DNA of 64,000 nucleotides from Tetracentron sinense (lineage: Eukaryota; Streptophyta; Magnoliopsida; Trochodendrales; Trochodendraceae): positions 26,443,215-26,507,214 of the forward strand of contig CM026554.1 of NCBI GenBank assembly GCA_015143295.1, given 5' to 3'. Position numbers and translations under genes: made by a program. Below are positions 44,029 to 56,326 of this stretch, one piece after another. Within the stretch, counting starts at the first letter, position 1. The number at the start of each line of letters is the position of its first letter. A model generated the notes under the pieces. It did not search any database. It was not told the origin of the DNA and was given only the letters and a program-made list of their open reading frames with translations.

Positions 44029-46242
44029 TGAAGGGGAATCCGGATAAAAAATTATGCAGAAACTGGATCCCTTAGATCTTAACACCATAAAAAACATCAA
44101 AATTATCTAAGAGTTTTAGTCATATCACCTCGGTGAATGTTTTTCACCGGTGAAGCTTAATCCACTCGAACCGTCAGAACTCTTTGTAGAGATTTCTCCG
44201 AAAAAATACTAGAAGCTCAATCCTTGTTCTTCGCTATCCCCACGAAGCTTTAGAATCTCCTTTGGAATTATAGAAGCAAGAGGAAGAAGATTGATCAATG
44301 GTATAGACCTTCTATCACCAATAATACTAAAGTTCAAAACCCTAGATTTGCAAAACCCAAATAGGACCACCTAGCTCACGAAAATCCCTAGGGGTCTCCT
44401 CTAGGGCTCACGGTTTTGAAAGAGAGAGGAGAGGAGAGAAGAAATTCAGGGGAATTCTACTTAATGGTCTAGGGTGTTGGGGTGTTTATAGACTAGGATC
44501 TTATTCTAATCTTACTCCAACTTGATCTTATCTAATAGGATTTATTAATTAACAATAACTCTTATTATTAATTAAATAAACTCCTACTTAATCTATAACT
44601 ACTTTAGTTATAGTAATCCTATTAATTAAAGAGTCCCTATTATAAGAAGATTCCTTAATTAAAAGGGATAAGTCAACATCCTACACCAAAGTAGGAAACC
44701 TAGTCAAACTAGGAATCCACAAAGGGGGGCGTGAGCTTCTATGGGGCGTGGGATTTGAGGAGTTAAAACTCCTTATTGTAATCTAATTACTATAAGATCT
44801 TAATCCTAATTGCAATCCAACACTTGGACTTTAATTCCATAATAAAATGAATTATATTTCAATAATTATTCAATTAAACAAATCCTAATCCAATTAGGAT
44901 TCCTCAAGTGGGCGCCCCACCCTAGGGTTTAAACCCATGGGCTTTGGCCCATATTAAAGGTCAATTTGAATGGGTTTATGGATATGGGTCAAACTCATTT
45001 CCCCTTTAATTATGTTAATCAAATAATTACTAAAATAATCCCTTAGTTTAAATTAACAATTAATTTAAACAATAGATTAACTATTAATCTATTTAATTAA
45101 ATGATTAACTTTTAATCACTTAAAATAATTGATTAACTTTTAATCAATTATTAAGCTTGTGTTTCTTATGTGAGCACCTCCACAGATTGCTCTGGGACAT
45201 TCTTACCTTGGCTTATCCAATGTTATCTCATTGACCCTAAATGAGAATTACATCGGAATTGCAAGTGACGTGAGATATCCATGTTTCAATTGAATCCCAA
45301 TGTATGAACATTAACCATTACGGATCCGCCACATGAACTTTTAAATTCGATTTATCCTTCCAAATGCATTATCCCTAATGGGCCTTCGAGATTGACATAC
45401 TATCTAACCCATAGCCCATTGCAAATCATCTGGGTTTCCAAGACTTATGATTAAGCCATGAGAAACAATTTCTCATGAAAAACATTTTGAAAAAATCTTT
45501 TTATAAGTATAATACCTTTTAATAAAAGTATATTTCAAAACTTATTTTGTTTTCAAAATCACCTGCACAGGATTTGAACTTAATCAAATGTCTTACCTGG
45601 AACTTGGATAATCTCTCAAATTAATGAGTATGGATTTCTTGTTTGAAATTCATCATGACTTGAACAACTTTCTGACTATCCAACTGTCACTGTATTGTAT
45701 TTCCTAAGTTAGAAAATACGTTGGTGGAATCAAAACAGTCAGATCACTGCCCAGTCATAGATGAATTCATCAGATCTAAGGATCATTGAAACCGTTCAAT
45801 ATGAATGAGAGACCAACTATCTGATAGTATGTTTATGCAAGAGGTCTCTCATTGAATGCAATTAGTCAGTGTACATTTAAGCACCCGTATGCTATTGTGT
45901 AGTCTCCACTACAATAGTTCGAGATAGAATTACATCTCAACTATTGAGAACATCTTAGCATTCTGGTAGCCATATAAGTGAAGTGCCCAGCTTCACCCAT
46001 AGCTGTGACTATATAAGGTATAAGGAATCGAAAAGTTATATCTACTTGTGATAATCTAATCACATAACTTTCTTACAATATATCCTATGGACCTTTATCG
46101 ATATCTCATATCGTATAGATCATCTCATAATCATGGTCAATTACCCCTAATGAATACACAATAGATTAAGAAGAAACATTTATTAATCAAATTAATAAGG
46201 TTCTAACAATCTAAATGACTTTTCTGGGCATCATATCCAACA
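44029..46242 (-). mobile_element. Solo LTR (family A, copy B) inside Tat RNase H
   Basis: The + strand start TGAAGGGGAATCCGGATAAA and end GGGCATCATATCCAACA match the copy at 13765-15982 along the whole 2.2 kb. It is flanked by CCATA (44024-44028) and CCTTA (46243-46247), a 5-bp duplication with one change. The RNase H reading frame is continuous across the insertion point. A - strand TATA box (CTATAAACACCCC) lies near 44478. No genes. Confidence 0.9.
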
Positions 46243-46662
46243 CCTTATCCATGACTGTTAGTGGCTTCGTCGAAATATAGCACCCAACTGAGATATTCTT
46301 GCCCTTCAGACTCTGCATACAAGATGGCTTCATCTGGGAATTGATCATGTACTGAAACGTAGTCCTGTGCTAGACTGTGGGCCAGGTGATCTACAATTGC
46401 CCCCCCCCCCCTTGATTGACTTCTAAGTTATGTACGTGATGTCGAATTCAAATAACATCATAAGCATCGGGCTGTCCTCCTGGTAGTGGTTGGATTTTCT
46501 AGTAGGTACTTGATTGGGTCCATCTGGGAGATCAGAATTGCTGGGTATGAAAGCAGATAGTCTACAGACGCTGAGTAGCTCAGACCAGTGCTTGACAAGT
46601 TTTCTCAAATGGATTGTACCTTTCTTCGTGCTCTAACAGGCTCTTACTGATGTAGTAGATGG
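46243..46662 (-). pseudogene. pol: Tat reverse transcriptase connection and RNase H start
   Basis: Encodes, from right to left, YTIYYISKSLLEHEERYN, then MLMMLFEFDITYIT, then YFDEATNSHG (start of RNase H), with stops and a C12 run on the + strand (46400-46411) between them. Bounded by the gag-only Copia element on the right and the solo LTR on the left. Confidence 0.8.
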
Positions 46663-48179
46663 TGTAAAGTCCATTTTTTTTGTGTTGGCATATTCTGGTG
46701 TCAAAACAAGTGAGTCTAGGTGTCTAGGATTGTATCTTGTGTCATTGCCGTCAAGCATCCATGACAAGTGAAGTTGAAGCGCGTTGAAGAATTGCTTGAT
46801 CCACTCAGATGATCGTTTCTATCATAGGATGATAAATGACCTAGATACCATGCTACCATAGGTGGGAATTGATTTAGAATAATCCTAATATGATGCTTGA
46901 GCTGGTAAGTGTCTTAGACTAACCATACGGACCCTAGGTGATGAGATAATCAATGCAAAACATGTTCAAAATGCTGAAATTTTTCAAAAAACCAAGTTTG
47001 CTTGTAGGAGGCATATCTATATAACCGTAGCTCGGATTTTGCTCTATAATATGTCAAATCGATCGCGTTGAAAAGAGCTACAAATTTTGTGAAGGAGCTG
47101 AGAGATAAGAATAAAGTTTCAAATTCAATTTTCACCTCAGGGTCGACCCTGGGCATTGAGGGTCGACCCTGAAGAGCCAAAAATATGTATGGTGCAAATG
47201 GGCAGAGAGTGCATTTTTTGAGGGTCGACCCTGGAGGTTAGTTGGGTCGACCGAACTGCACACTTGGGTCAACCCAACTAGCCCCCATGGTCGACCCTGA
47301 TATGGAGTTTTGCTATAATCCTTCCTAAATTTTTTTTTTGACTTTTTTGGGTTTTTAAACAACTTTAGCAACTTCCAAAACTTGGTTTTTGATTCCATAT
47401 TTATATAGAACTCTTCTACTTAGTGGAGCACAACTTAGGGAGAGTATAGTGAGGGTTTTTAACTCCTTCTAAAGTTAATAAAAACTATAAAAAATTTAGT
47501 GTTCTCCTCCCCTTTGTTAGTGCATTCAACCTAGAGTTTGCAAGCTCAAAGTTCCAATTTTGCTTGTTTGGATTTGTCCTTTGAAGGAGTCCATCTAGGT
47601 ATTGATTTTGATAAAACCACCAACCCGTTCTGGATAGAACACCTTGGCTGGAGTGTTCCGGAGCCTTTGCGAAGGAGATCGATCTGAAATGGATCGTGGT
47701 AGTGTGATTTGGTCGGTGGAATCTGAAGCCATCATTGACAGAAATCGATCGGAAGATCATGGACTATTTTCGAGACACAAAGAGAAGTACGAGCAGCTGC
47801 GGTTGATCACGGGACTTGTGAGTACGTGATGAATTTTCGAGGCGTGGAAGACTAAGATATGAAGGATCGTGTGTCGAGTCTAAAGGAATCAAGTTCGAGT
47901 CTTGTAAGTTCTTGTTTACTTTGTCTTAGTGGATTCTCATGGCTGGACTAGGTCCTATGGTTTTTCCCGGAAGGGTTTCCATGTAAGAATCCTTATGTTA
48001 TGGTTTGCTTGGTTTTCTATTTCTGCACTTAAATTTTATCATCCCTTAAGTTAATAACTTAATTGTTAAAATCATCAAAAGGGTAGATAGACTTTTAGGG
48101 AAATCGAACCATCCCCTTGACTTTGTGAGTTCTCAACTCAAACCTTAGATTTGAGGTTCACCGAATTGTTTTTTTTTCA
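46663..48179 (+). repeat. 5' LTR of the gag-only Copia element (family I)
   Basis: Starts TGTAAAGTCCATTTTTTTTG and ends with a T run plus TTCA. A TATA box (TTTATATAGAAC) lies at about 47399-47410. Upstream, 47139-47300, is a cluster with perfect AGGGTCGACCCT palindromes (47139-47150, 47159-47170, 47220-47232) and TTGGGTCAACCCAA (47264-47277). Confidence 0.92.
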
Positions 48180-48180
48180 A

Positions 48181-48196
48181 TTGGTATCATAGCAGG
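48181..48196 (+). promoter_or_regulatory. Primer-binding site
   Basis: TTGGTATCATAGCAGG lies two bases after the LTR. It differs by one base from the TGGTATCAGAGCAGG that Copia elements use for initiator tRNA-Met. Confidence 0.85.
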
Positions 48197-48235
48197 TTCA
48201 CTAAATTATTAGTGTGATCTTGTCTCATATTTTCG

Positions 48236-50062
48236 GTGAATATGAATCTCCAAAGAGAGGGAGGATTCATCTCTTGTCCTCCATTATTTGTTGGGAATAA
48301 TTATGCCTATTGGAAAGCTCGAATGAGAGCGTTTCTTAAATCATTAGATGAGAGAGTATGGTTCTCCATTGAACAAGGTTGGACCCATCCAACAAAGACC
48401 ATAAATGACCAGACCATCCCTAAACCTTCCTCTAAATGGACCTATGTAGAACTTGAAAGTTGTAGATGGAATAGTACGGGTCTAAATGCAATCTTCGCCG
48501 CTGTCACACTCGAAGAATTTTGACGTATTTCTAAATGTGACACTTTGAAGGAGGCATATGACATTCTTCAAATTACCCATGAAGGGACTACAACTGTCAA
48601 GATCTCCAAACTTTAATTACTGACCTCTAAGTTTGAAAAGTTGATGAGGGATGATAATGAAACTTTTGACAGTTTTTATGCTAATCTGAGTGACATTGTC
48701 AATTCTAGTTTCAATCTAAGGGAAAGAATTCCTGAGTCCAAAATTATTAGAAAAATTTTGAGATCTCTACCTGAGAGATTTCGATCAAAGGTTATCGCCA
48801 TCGAAGAGAGCAAAGATGTTGATGCTCTCAAAATTGAAGAGTTGGTTGGTTCTCTCCAAACCTATGAGTTACACCTGAACCCATTTAAGAAACCAAAATC
48901 TATTGCCTTGAAATCCATCAAGGAATCCATAGATGATTCAGATAATGACTCTAAGGATGAAGAAGAAGAGTTAGCTTTATTTGCTAAGAAATTCAAAATT
49001 TTTTTTAAACTTAACAAGAGATTTAATCCGAAAGGTGTTCAATGCTATGAATGCCAATACTACGGCCATATTGCCGTTGAGTACTCTAATAAGAAAATAT
49101 TTAAGGGCAAGGTAAGGGATAACAGTGAATCTAAATCTGAGGAATCAGATAGTTCTTCTTGTGAGGAGACTAGGGGTTATGTGGCCTTCACTACATCCTT
49201 ATCTGGGATTAAGGAATCTTCTTCAAATGCTGTGAGTAACCAACACTGTAATGATGGTGAGGAGGATGATGAGAGTCAGAATGATTCAAATTCTGAGGGA
49301 GACCTTGAGGCAGCCTATGATGAACTATTTTAGGAATGCCTAAAGCTGAAAAGGTTCAGTTTTCTATGTCCAAAAAATTCAAATCTATTGAAATAGAAAA
49401 AGATGCCTTAGAACAAGTGGCTTCAGGATTGAGAGCCCTTGTTTCATAGCTTGAGGAAGAGAAGGGTTCCCTCCTTGCCAAGACTCAACTTCTTGAATCT
49501 GATTTGCATATTTGTCTTGATGAAAAGACAAGACTTGAAATCAAGTTGGCTGATCTTGAGCAACATCAGAGGTGTGGAGATGAGAAGGGAACTCCATCCA
49601 TCTCGAACATTAAGCCTAGTGCTAAAAGGTGCCCTGGTACTCAGAAATTCATTCCTACATGTCATAACTATGGAGTGAAGGGTCATATTAAGCTTCGATG
49701 TCCTAAAATTCGAAGAATGCTCAATCATGGTTTTGAGAACCAAAATAATTTCAATGGGAATCTTCAAAGGAGAGTTGAGGTCCTAGTGTAGAAGTCTGAG
49801 AGTTCGTGTGAAGATGTGATGAAAATTGCTCACAACTCTAGACAGTGGTATGGTCATGACACTCCTTATGCTAGATATAAAGGAGGTAATGGGGAAAATC
49901 ATAATGTCCGCCATAATTCTAAGACTCAATCCTGGAAAAGGAGGAACAGGAGGAAGAGGCAAAAGGTCATACCTATCTCAGTTGAAACGGTTAGAGACCA
50001 AAGGATCAATCACACTTGTAAAACCGTTTTGGTGAGAAAGGAAGACCTGAAGGGCTTCACTT
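48236..50062 (+). pseudogene. gag: SIRE-like Copia Gag with two zinc knuckles, inactivated
   Basis: The frame from 48236 holds PPLFVGNNYAYWKARMRAF (the DUF4219 start), then the UBN2-type Gag core (LRSLPERFRSKV, ALKIEELVGSLQTYELHL), a first CCHC knuckle CYECQYYGHIAVEYS with its last Cys lost, and an acidic stretch. It has TGA at about 48521 and TAA at about 48614. A frame change near 49335 leads to a coiled-coil region (49336-49600) and a second knuckle, CHNYGVKGHIKLRC, with one Cys replaced by Tyr. More stops follow (TAG at about 49447 and 49789). The end, KTVLVRKEDLKGF, is where protease should begin, but pol is missing. Confidence 0.82.
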
Positions 50063-50064
50063 AG

Positions 50065-51817
50065 CCCGTGCTTGTCATAGCCTAGGGTGTGCTATTAGTG
50101 TTCTTTCTTGTCCTAGTGCTATGCTATTTGTGTATTCTAGTATTTTTTTTCTTTTTACTAGTGTTTACTTGCTTTGGTATGTTTTTTTGTTTTCTTTATT
50201 TTGAAAAATCCAAAAACATTGAAAAACCATAAAATCCAAAAAGATTTTTTTTCATGTTGCCCTTGTTTGACTTGTATGATCTGCATTCCTTGTGTGATCT
50301 TTATTTCTATACTTGTCCAAGGTTTAACATGAGTTTGTTACTGATTGAGGATATATCACCTTCATAGTCTCTTGGTTAGGCTAAAAATTAGACCGATTTT
50401 ATCTTGAACAGTTAGAGACTTATTCATGTGTGTATGCTTTACAAATTTCACATGCACTCTGACTGATTCTGTTAAGAGGTCTATTTTCCAATCTATAGGT
50501 GTTTGACTTATCCCAATAGTGTGACCTTGGATGACCAATCTAGAATGACCATTTTGTTAGTCATCCCCATTTTGTGTATCATCTATGAGCTAAAATTATA
50601 GCAATGAAAAGGGCTACCTACTGGGCTAGTGTGAAAGTTACTATTGGATGCAAACAGTATGAAATGGCTACCTAGGTGGACAGTAGGTATCTATCTGGGT
50701 CACTAGAGTGAAAGCCCCTGCTGCTAATAGCCAGGACTACCTACCTAGATAGTGTGAAAGCCGTCATTGCATGAAAAGATATGATCAGATAAAGATCATT
50801 AAAAGAAATCTTACAAACTTTGTAGGTATTTGACCAAAAAGAAAAGAAAAATATTGAGTCAAATAAAATGGAAAAGTAGCACTAAAATGTAAAAAATTAG
50901 CATATCTGGATCTAACTAAGTTTGACTTCTATGATGTATATTTACGGGAGTCCCCTTAGTGGTTAATGTCATATCCTTGGAAATGGAAAGAAACCTTGAT
51001 CTAGTATCTAGTTAGACCACCACTACACACAATGCTTCACTTTTGAACTGTTCACTAAATGTGTCTAAGTGAATTGGCTATGATTTAGCATTCCGTGAGA
51101 TTTAGTTAGATCTGTATCCCCAGTCGGACTAACTAATCATGTTCTTCATTGGATTTGTAATTTTAAATTACTACTGCTTGGAATGCTTTTTATGCATGTT
51201 TGTTTAGCACATGATATTTTTAGTGTTTCCTTTTTATTTGATGGGGGCCATTCTAGCATAAGTGCCCTGTTTTTGGTGGTATCCTTGATCCGAGGGGGAG
51301 TTTTGTGCTTGAGTTGTTGAGGGGGAGTTTATGCTTTATATTGATATCATGTTCCCTGCTCTTTAGTCTCCTCATTGTCTGCTTTTGATTGGTTTTACTG
51401 TGGTTGCCTTGATATTTCACATTTGCTAAATTGGTATATTTTTTGGAATATTGGCTTCCTGCCTTCCTTTGGAAATTGTGCCAAAAAGTGAGAGAATGTT
51501 AGGATAGTATTTCCCTAGTTCAGTACATTTCTTGTTTCACCTCTGATTACTTATTTTCATATTCCACACATGCTTCACTAGGTGTTTTGTTTATGAGCAT
51601 GTGCAGGTGCATGGTTGCAATAGAGTAATTTTACTTAACAAGAGCTTCAGTGTCTTCATTTAAGTTGATTTGTCAATTGATGTCATGTAAAAGTGTTGAT
51701 GTAAAAGTGTTGGAGTCATGTAATGTCCAAATTTTCCGTTTTGATGTGTTTGGATGAGTTTGTGTCAAGTCATGTACTTCAGTTTGGTTTTACCATGGAA
51801 TTTCCAAAGGGGGAGAT
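50065..51817 (+). other. Non-coding 3' internal region and polypurine tract of the Copia element
   Basis: No coding motif. Three diverged repeats with GGCTACCTA...GTGTGAAAG lie at 50600-50765. GAGGGGGAGTTT occurs twice (51292-51335), and the tract AAAGGGGGAGATT (51805-51817) abuts the 3' LTR and would prime plus-strand synthesis. Confidence 0.75.
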
Positions 51818-53334
51818 TGTAAAGTCCATGTTTTTTTGTGTTGGCATATTCCGGTGTCAAAACAAGTGAGTCTAGGTGTCTAGGAGTGTATCTTGTGTCA
51901 TTGTCATCAAGCATCCACGACAAGTGAAGTTGAAGTGCGTTGAAGAATCGCTTGATCCACTCGAATGATCGTTTCCTTCATAGGATGGTAATTGACCTAG
52001 ATACCATGCTACCATAGGTGGAAATTGATTTAGAATAATCATAATATGATGCCTTAGGTGCTAAGTGTCCTAGACTAACCATACGGACCCTAGGTGATGA
52101 GATAAGCAGTGCAAAACATGTTCAAAATGCTGAATTTTTTCAAAAAACCAAGGTTGCTTGTAGGAGGCATATCTCTCAAACCGTAGCTCAGATTTTGCTC
52201 TGTAATATGTCAAATCGACTATGTCAAAAAGATCTACAACTTTTGTGAAGCGACTTAGAGCTGAAAGTAAAGTCTCAAATTTGGTTTTCACCTTAGGGTT
52301 GACCCTGGGCATTGAGGGTCGACCCTGAAGAGCCAAAAATATGTATGGTGCGAATGGGCAGAGAGTGCATTTTTTGAAGGTTGACCCTGGAGGTTAGTTG
52401 GGTTGACCGAACTGCACACTTGGGTTGACCCAACTAACCCCCAGGGTCGACCCTGATATGGAGTTTTGCTATAATCCTTTCTAAATCGATTTTTTGACTT
52501 TTTTGGGTTTTTAAACAACTTTAGCAACTTCCAAAACTTGGTTTTTGATTCCATATTTATAAAGAACCCTTCTACTTTATGGAGCACAACTTAGGGAGAG
52601 TATAGAGAGGGTTTTTAACTCCTTCTTGAGTTCATAAAGACTCTGGAAAACTTAGTGTTCTCCTCCTCTTTGTTAGTGCATTCAACCTAGAGTTTGCAAG
52701 CTCAAAGTTCCAATTTTGCTTGTTTGGACTTGTCCTTTGAAGGAGTCCATCTAGGTATTGATTTTGATAAAACCATCAACCTGTTCTAGATAGAACACCT
52801 TGGCTGGAGTGTTCTAGAGCCTTTGCAAAGGAGATCGATCCGAGACGGATTGTGGTAGTGTGATTTGGTCAGTGGAATCTGAAGCCGTCATTGACGGAGA
52901 TTGATCGGAAGATCGTGGACTTTTTTTGAGACACAAAGAGAAGTATGAGCAGCTACGGTTGACCACGGGACTTGTGAGTATGTGATAAATTTTTGAGGCG
53001 TGGAGGACTAAGAACTGAAGGATCGTAGTGTTGAGTCCGAAGGAGTCAAGTTCGAGTCTTGTAAGTTCTTGTTTACTTTGTCCTCATGGATTCTCATGGC
53101 TGGACTAGGTCTAGTGGTTTTTCCCGGAAGGATTTCCACGTAAAAATCCTTGTGTTATGGTTTGCTTGGTTTTCTATTTCCGCACTTAAATTTTATCATC
53201 CCTTAAGTTAATAACTTAATTGTTAAAATCATCAAAAGGGTAAATAGACTTTTAGTGAAATCAAACCATCCCCTTGACTTTGTGAGTTCTCAACTCAAAC
53301 CTTAAATTTGAGGTTCACCAAAATTTTGTTTTCA
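51818..53334 (+). repeat. 3' LTR of the gag-only Copia element (family I)
   Basis: Starts TGTAAAGTCCATGTTTTTTTG and ends TTTTGTTTTCA; 1517 bp, colinear with the 5' LTR. Several GGTCGACC sites of the 5' LTR read GGTTGACC here, as expected from C-to-T decay at CpG. Confidence 0.92.
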
Positions 53335-53339
53335 GATGG

Positions 53340-54560
53340 CTTGCTTTGAGAAGCCTTTCTCGTTATGTTGTGCCAAGATGCATCCCATGGAGGTTTTTTG
53401 CACTGAGATATATAGTAACAGTGGCCGTCCTGGTGTAGGAGGCACAAGTACTGGAGGATGGAGAAGATACTACTTTATCGTGCCGCAGACCTCCTGACAC
53501 TCATCTATCCATATTGTAGGTACATTCTTTTGGAGCAGCTTCAAGATTGGCTTGCATATCGGAGTGAGCTCAAAGATAAACCGACTGATGTACTGAATTC
53601 TGCCCAAGAATCCCTGAATTTCCTTTTCAGTTTGTTGTGTTGGTATTTTGATGATAGCTTTGGCTTTAGCTGGATCGATCTCGATGCCTCTTTTGCTGAC
53701 TAGGAACCTATGGAGCTTTCCTGATGAGGCTTCAAAGACATATTTGGCAGGATTCAGTCTTAGGCCGAACTCTCTGAGTCTGTCACATAAGCTTCTTCAG
53801 GGTGTTTCCCGGCAGTAGGTGATTTGGCGATCATGTCATCCATATAGATTTCAGCTGTCTCGTGGATCATGTCATGGAATAGTACCGTCATAGCCCTCTG
53901 ATAGGTTACCCCAGCATTCTTGAGTCTGAAGGGCATTACCTTTTAGCAAACTGTACCCCAAGGTGTGATGAAGGAGGTTTTCTCCATATCTTCTTCTACC
54001 ATTCTGATTTGGTTGTATCCGGAGAAGTCGTCCATGAATGAAAGTATCTTATGCCCTACTGTATTGTTGACCAGGATGTCGATATGTGGGAGAGGGAAGT
54101 TATTCGTAGGGTTGGCCTTGTTCAGATTATGGTAGTCAATGTACATTCGGATCTTGCCATCCTTCTTGGGTACTGGTATAATGTTGGCTAACCATTTAGG
54201 GTAGGTTGCTACTGCTAGGAAGCCTGCTTTGATCTGCTTCTCTACTACTTTGACTTTCTGTGACCATTCGGGCCTCATCCATCTTAGTTTATTCTTAACT
54301 GGTCTCATCATGGGGTTCAAGGGCCATCTGTGTACCACCAAAGCTGGTTCTAGGCCGGGCATGTCTGCATAGGACCAGGCAAAGACGTCACTGTAGCTCT
54401 TCACGAAGCTGATCATGTCTGTTCTCTACTGAGGGCTCATGGTTGTGCCAATCTTGATAAATTGGAGACTATTTTTGGATCCAAAATTTATGGTCTCAGT
54501 GTCCTCGATGTTAGACTGCAGTATCCTTTCACTGTGTTCTAGGAGGTCTGGAATCTTTTG
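53340..54560 (-). pseudogene. pol: Reverse transcriptase of the Tat element
   Basis: Read right to left: EYSDVFAWSYADMPG-type start (here KSYSDVFAWSYADMPGLEP), YPKWLANIIPVPKKDGKIRM, DYHNLNKANPTNNFPLPHID, FMDDFSGYNQIRM, ITPWGTVC, then a TAA at about 53943 where a Tyr codon is expected, and the catalytic YMDD at 53846-53835. Further on, IDPAKAKAIIKIPTQQTEKEI and FLGRIQYISR belong to the thumb and connection. It copies element RNA into DNA in the particle. Defective here. The rest continues at 46662 beyond the Copia insertion. Confidence 0.88.
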
Positions 54561-55142
54561 AGGTGGTGTATCTTCTTGCTCTGTGTCATACTCGAACTCC
54601 GACAGTTCAAGAAGGGTTTTGGGAGTAACCCTAGAGCAGGCGATTTCCTAGTAAATCATTAAGATTTGTTTAGCATGCTTTTGTTATTATTGGTGGCTTC
54701 AGGACACTAGTCCTTCCAGGGGAAGAGTCTGCGTGATTTCGTCATCAGCCAATTGAAATGTTTTATGCAAAACATGTTTTCGAGTCAGAACTTCAGATTT
54801 TCATTGATAAAAACAGAGGATTGTTGTTTACAAAAAATTGACAAAAGGTTGACTCAACAAAAAGAGGCCTACATTGGCCAGCATTTGGATTTTCCAGTAG
54901 GAGCAAAGAGAAAATAGAAGGAGGAGAGGAATGGTGCTTTGGTCATTGCTTGATCAGACCAACCTGCCCTGTACTGTGCTTGCCTTCACCCTAGATGACT
55001 TCGAGGATGAGAGCCTTGGTCCACCAAAGGATCAGTGGTCGGTGGCCGGTGATGCCTCGACACTGTTGGAGAGGGTGCAGACTTGCTCTCCCGTTGGGGC
55101 TTTTGCTTCTGCGGCATCTTTAACAGTCAGCTCATTAAACAT
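54561..55142 (-). other. Decayed linker between G-patch and reverse transcriptase
   Basis: No long frame. The position between the G-patch and the reverse transcriptase start fits the variable linker of Tat polyproteins; a short stretch near 54480-54560 reads DTETINFGSKNSLQF, a typical lead-in. The + strand frame at 54931-55245 is probably a shadow. Confidence 0.5.
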
Positions 55143-55469
55143 TTATGCCATTCTAAACACTTTTGGATCTGGAGTTCCTGAAGACTCGGCATTGGGCTGG
55201 GGGTTTGAGATACTGGCAACTGGTGCAAGAGGGGTATCGAGGTAGGCTTTGAAGGTTTCAACTGGGAAGGTTACAAAGATGTGGGGTCGGGGCTTTGGTT
55301 TCACCGACCGGCTGTTCTTCTTCGTGAGCATGGAGAGATAGTCCTCAAACATGGGTTTGTTACCCAATCCAAAGGGTGGAGTGTAGCAAGGGGGTACGTA
55401 TCTCTTCTTCATTCCCTGGTTTTTAACTCCCAGGCCTAACCCTGGCTGGTAGTTCATTCTGGCCATCAT
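55143..55469 (-). pseudogene. G-patch region of the Tat polyprotein
   Basis: MNYQPGLGLGVKNQGMKK followed by GLGNKPMFEDYLSML shows the glycine pattern of a G-patch, a short nucleic-acid-binding motif found between protease and reverse transcriptase in many Tat elements. Then comes KPRPHIFVTFPVETFKAY and a decayed tail. Confidence 0.72.
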
Positions 55470-55652
55470 CCTGACAAATGGCGGTAATGCCTACTTGCTT
55501 TGCTGTTCTATCTAGGCAATAGAACTGACCTGCTCAAATTGGTATGTTATGAAGGCAGTGCCTTGCCCCAGCTCCTGGACGTCCCCGATGGAACTTGCTA
55601 ACTTCTCTGATGGGATCACGACCATGTAGTCATCCTGAATAAACTTGATTCT

Positions 55653-56137
55653 CTAATGAAGAGAGGAGGAAATGGCTCCAGCCCCGTGGATCCACGGCCT
55701 TCCAACGAGCAAGGCCGGCACATTCATGACTTGAAAATTTATTGTAAATTGAGTAGGTCCGACCCTGATGGTCAAGTCAATGTCGCCCAGGTTCTGCCTG
55801 GTTGAGTTGTCAAAAGCCCTGATGGTCATAGGTCTCTTCTTCACTTGACTGAGGTCCAGACCCAGGCTTTGTAGTGTAGATAATGTGTAGACATTTAGGT
55901 GATTAGCACTGATGATAAAGTTTTGTCCATACACTGTACTGTAATATAGAGTGCCTGGGTATAGTCCTTGTCATCGTCCGGTATTTCTTCTTTTGTAAAG
56001 GAGATGATTCTTGATTCGAGCACTTGCCCCACCATATACCCTAATTTCTCGGGCATGATGCTTGGTGTCACATGAGCGTATTTAAATACCTGGAACAGCT
56101 GCTTCCGGTGATGCTCAGAAGTCAGGAGAAGATCCAT
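55653..56137 (-). pseudogene. Aspartic protease region of the Tat polyprotein
   Basis: 55653-55934 encodes LNVYTLSTLQSLGLDLSQ, MTIRAFDNSTRQNLGDIDLT and GRPWIHGAGAISSSLH, the ordered blocks of a Tat-type retroviral-like protease, which cuts the polyprotein. The segment where the catalytic D-(T/N)-G-S should stand reads ISANHLN, so the active Asp is not visible. 55895-56137 carries the preceding region (MDLLLTSEHHRKQLFQVF). Frameshifted and inactive. Confidence 0.8.
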
Positions 56138-56326
56138 GATGGAGATCTGAGCTGGAGTTGTGCTCAGCTACTGTGTGATATTAAACTCTTTCGCTTTTTC
56201 TAACATTTTTAGTAGAACTACTGAGTCTACTGCTTCTTTTTCTGGATCTGATACTCTTGCTTTGTCCTTCTTTGTTCCTTTTTTCTTTGTTGGCTCAGCC
56301 ACTGGAGGTTGGTACACCCAGCCAGA

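Larger units (their letters stand above)
46663..53334 (+). mobile_element. Gag-only Ty1/Copia (SIRE-like) element, complete with TSD
   Basis: Two LTRs of equal length (1517 bp), a primer-binding site, a long gag relic, a 1.75-kb non-coding stretch and a polypurine tract. No protease, integrase or reverse transcriptase. Perfect GATGG duplications lie at 46658-46662 and 53335-53339. It splits the reverse transcriptase gene of the Tat element. It is the second pol-less element in this window and comes from a different superfamily. Confidence 0.9.

Noticed and set aside
54931-55245. A 104-codon + strand frame
   Set aside because: It is antisense to the Tat polyprotein region that encodes the G-patch and linker on the - strand, and has no recognisable motif.
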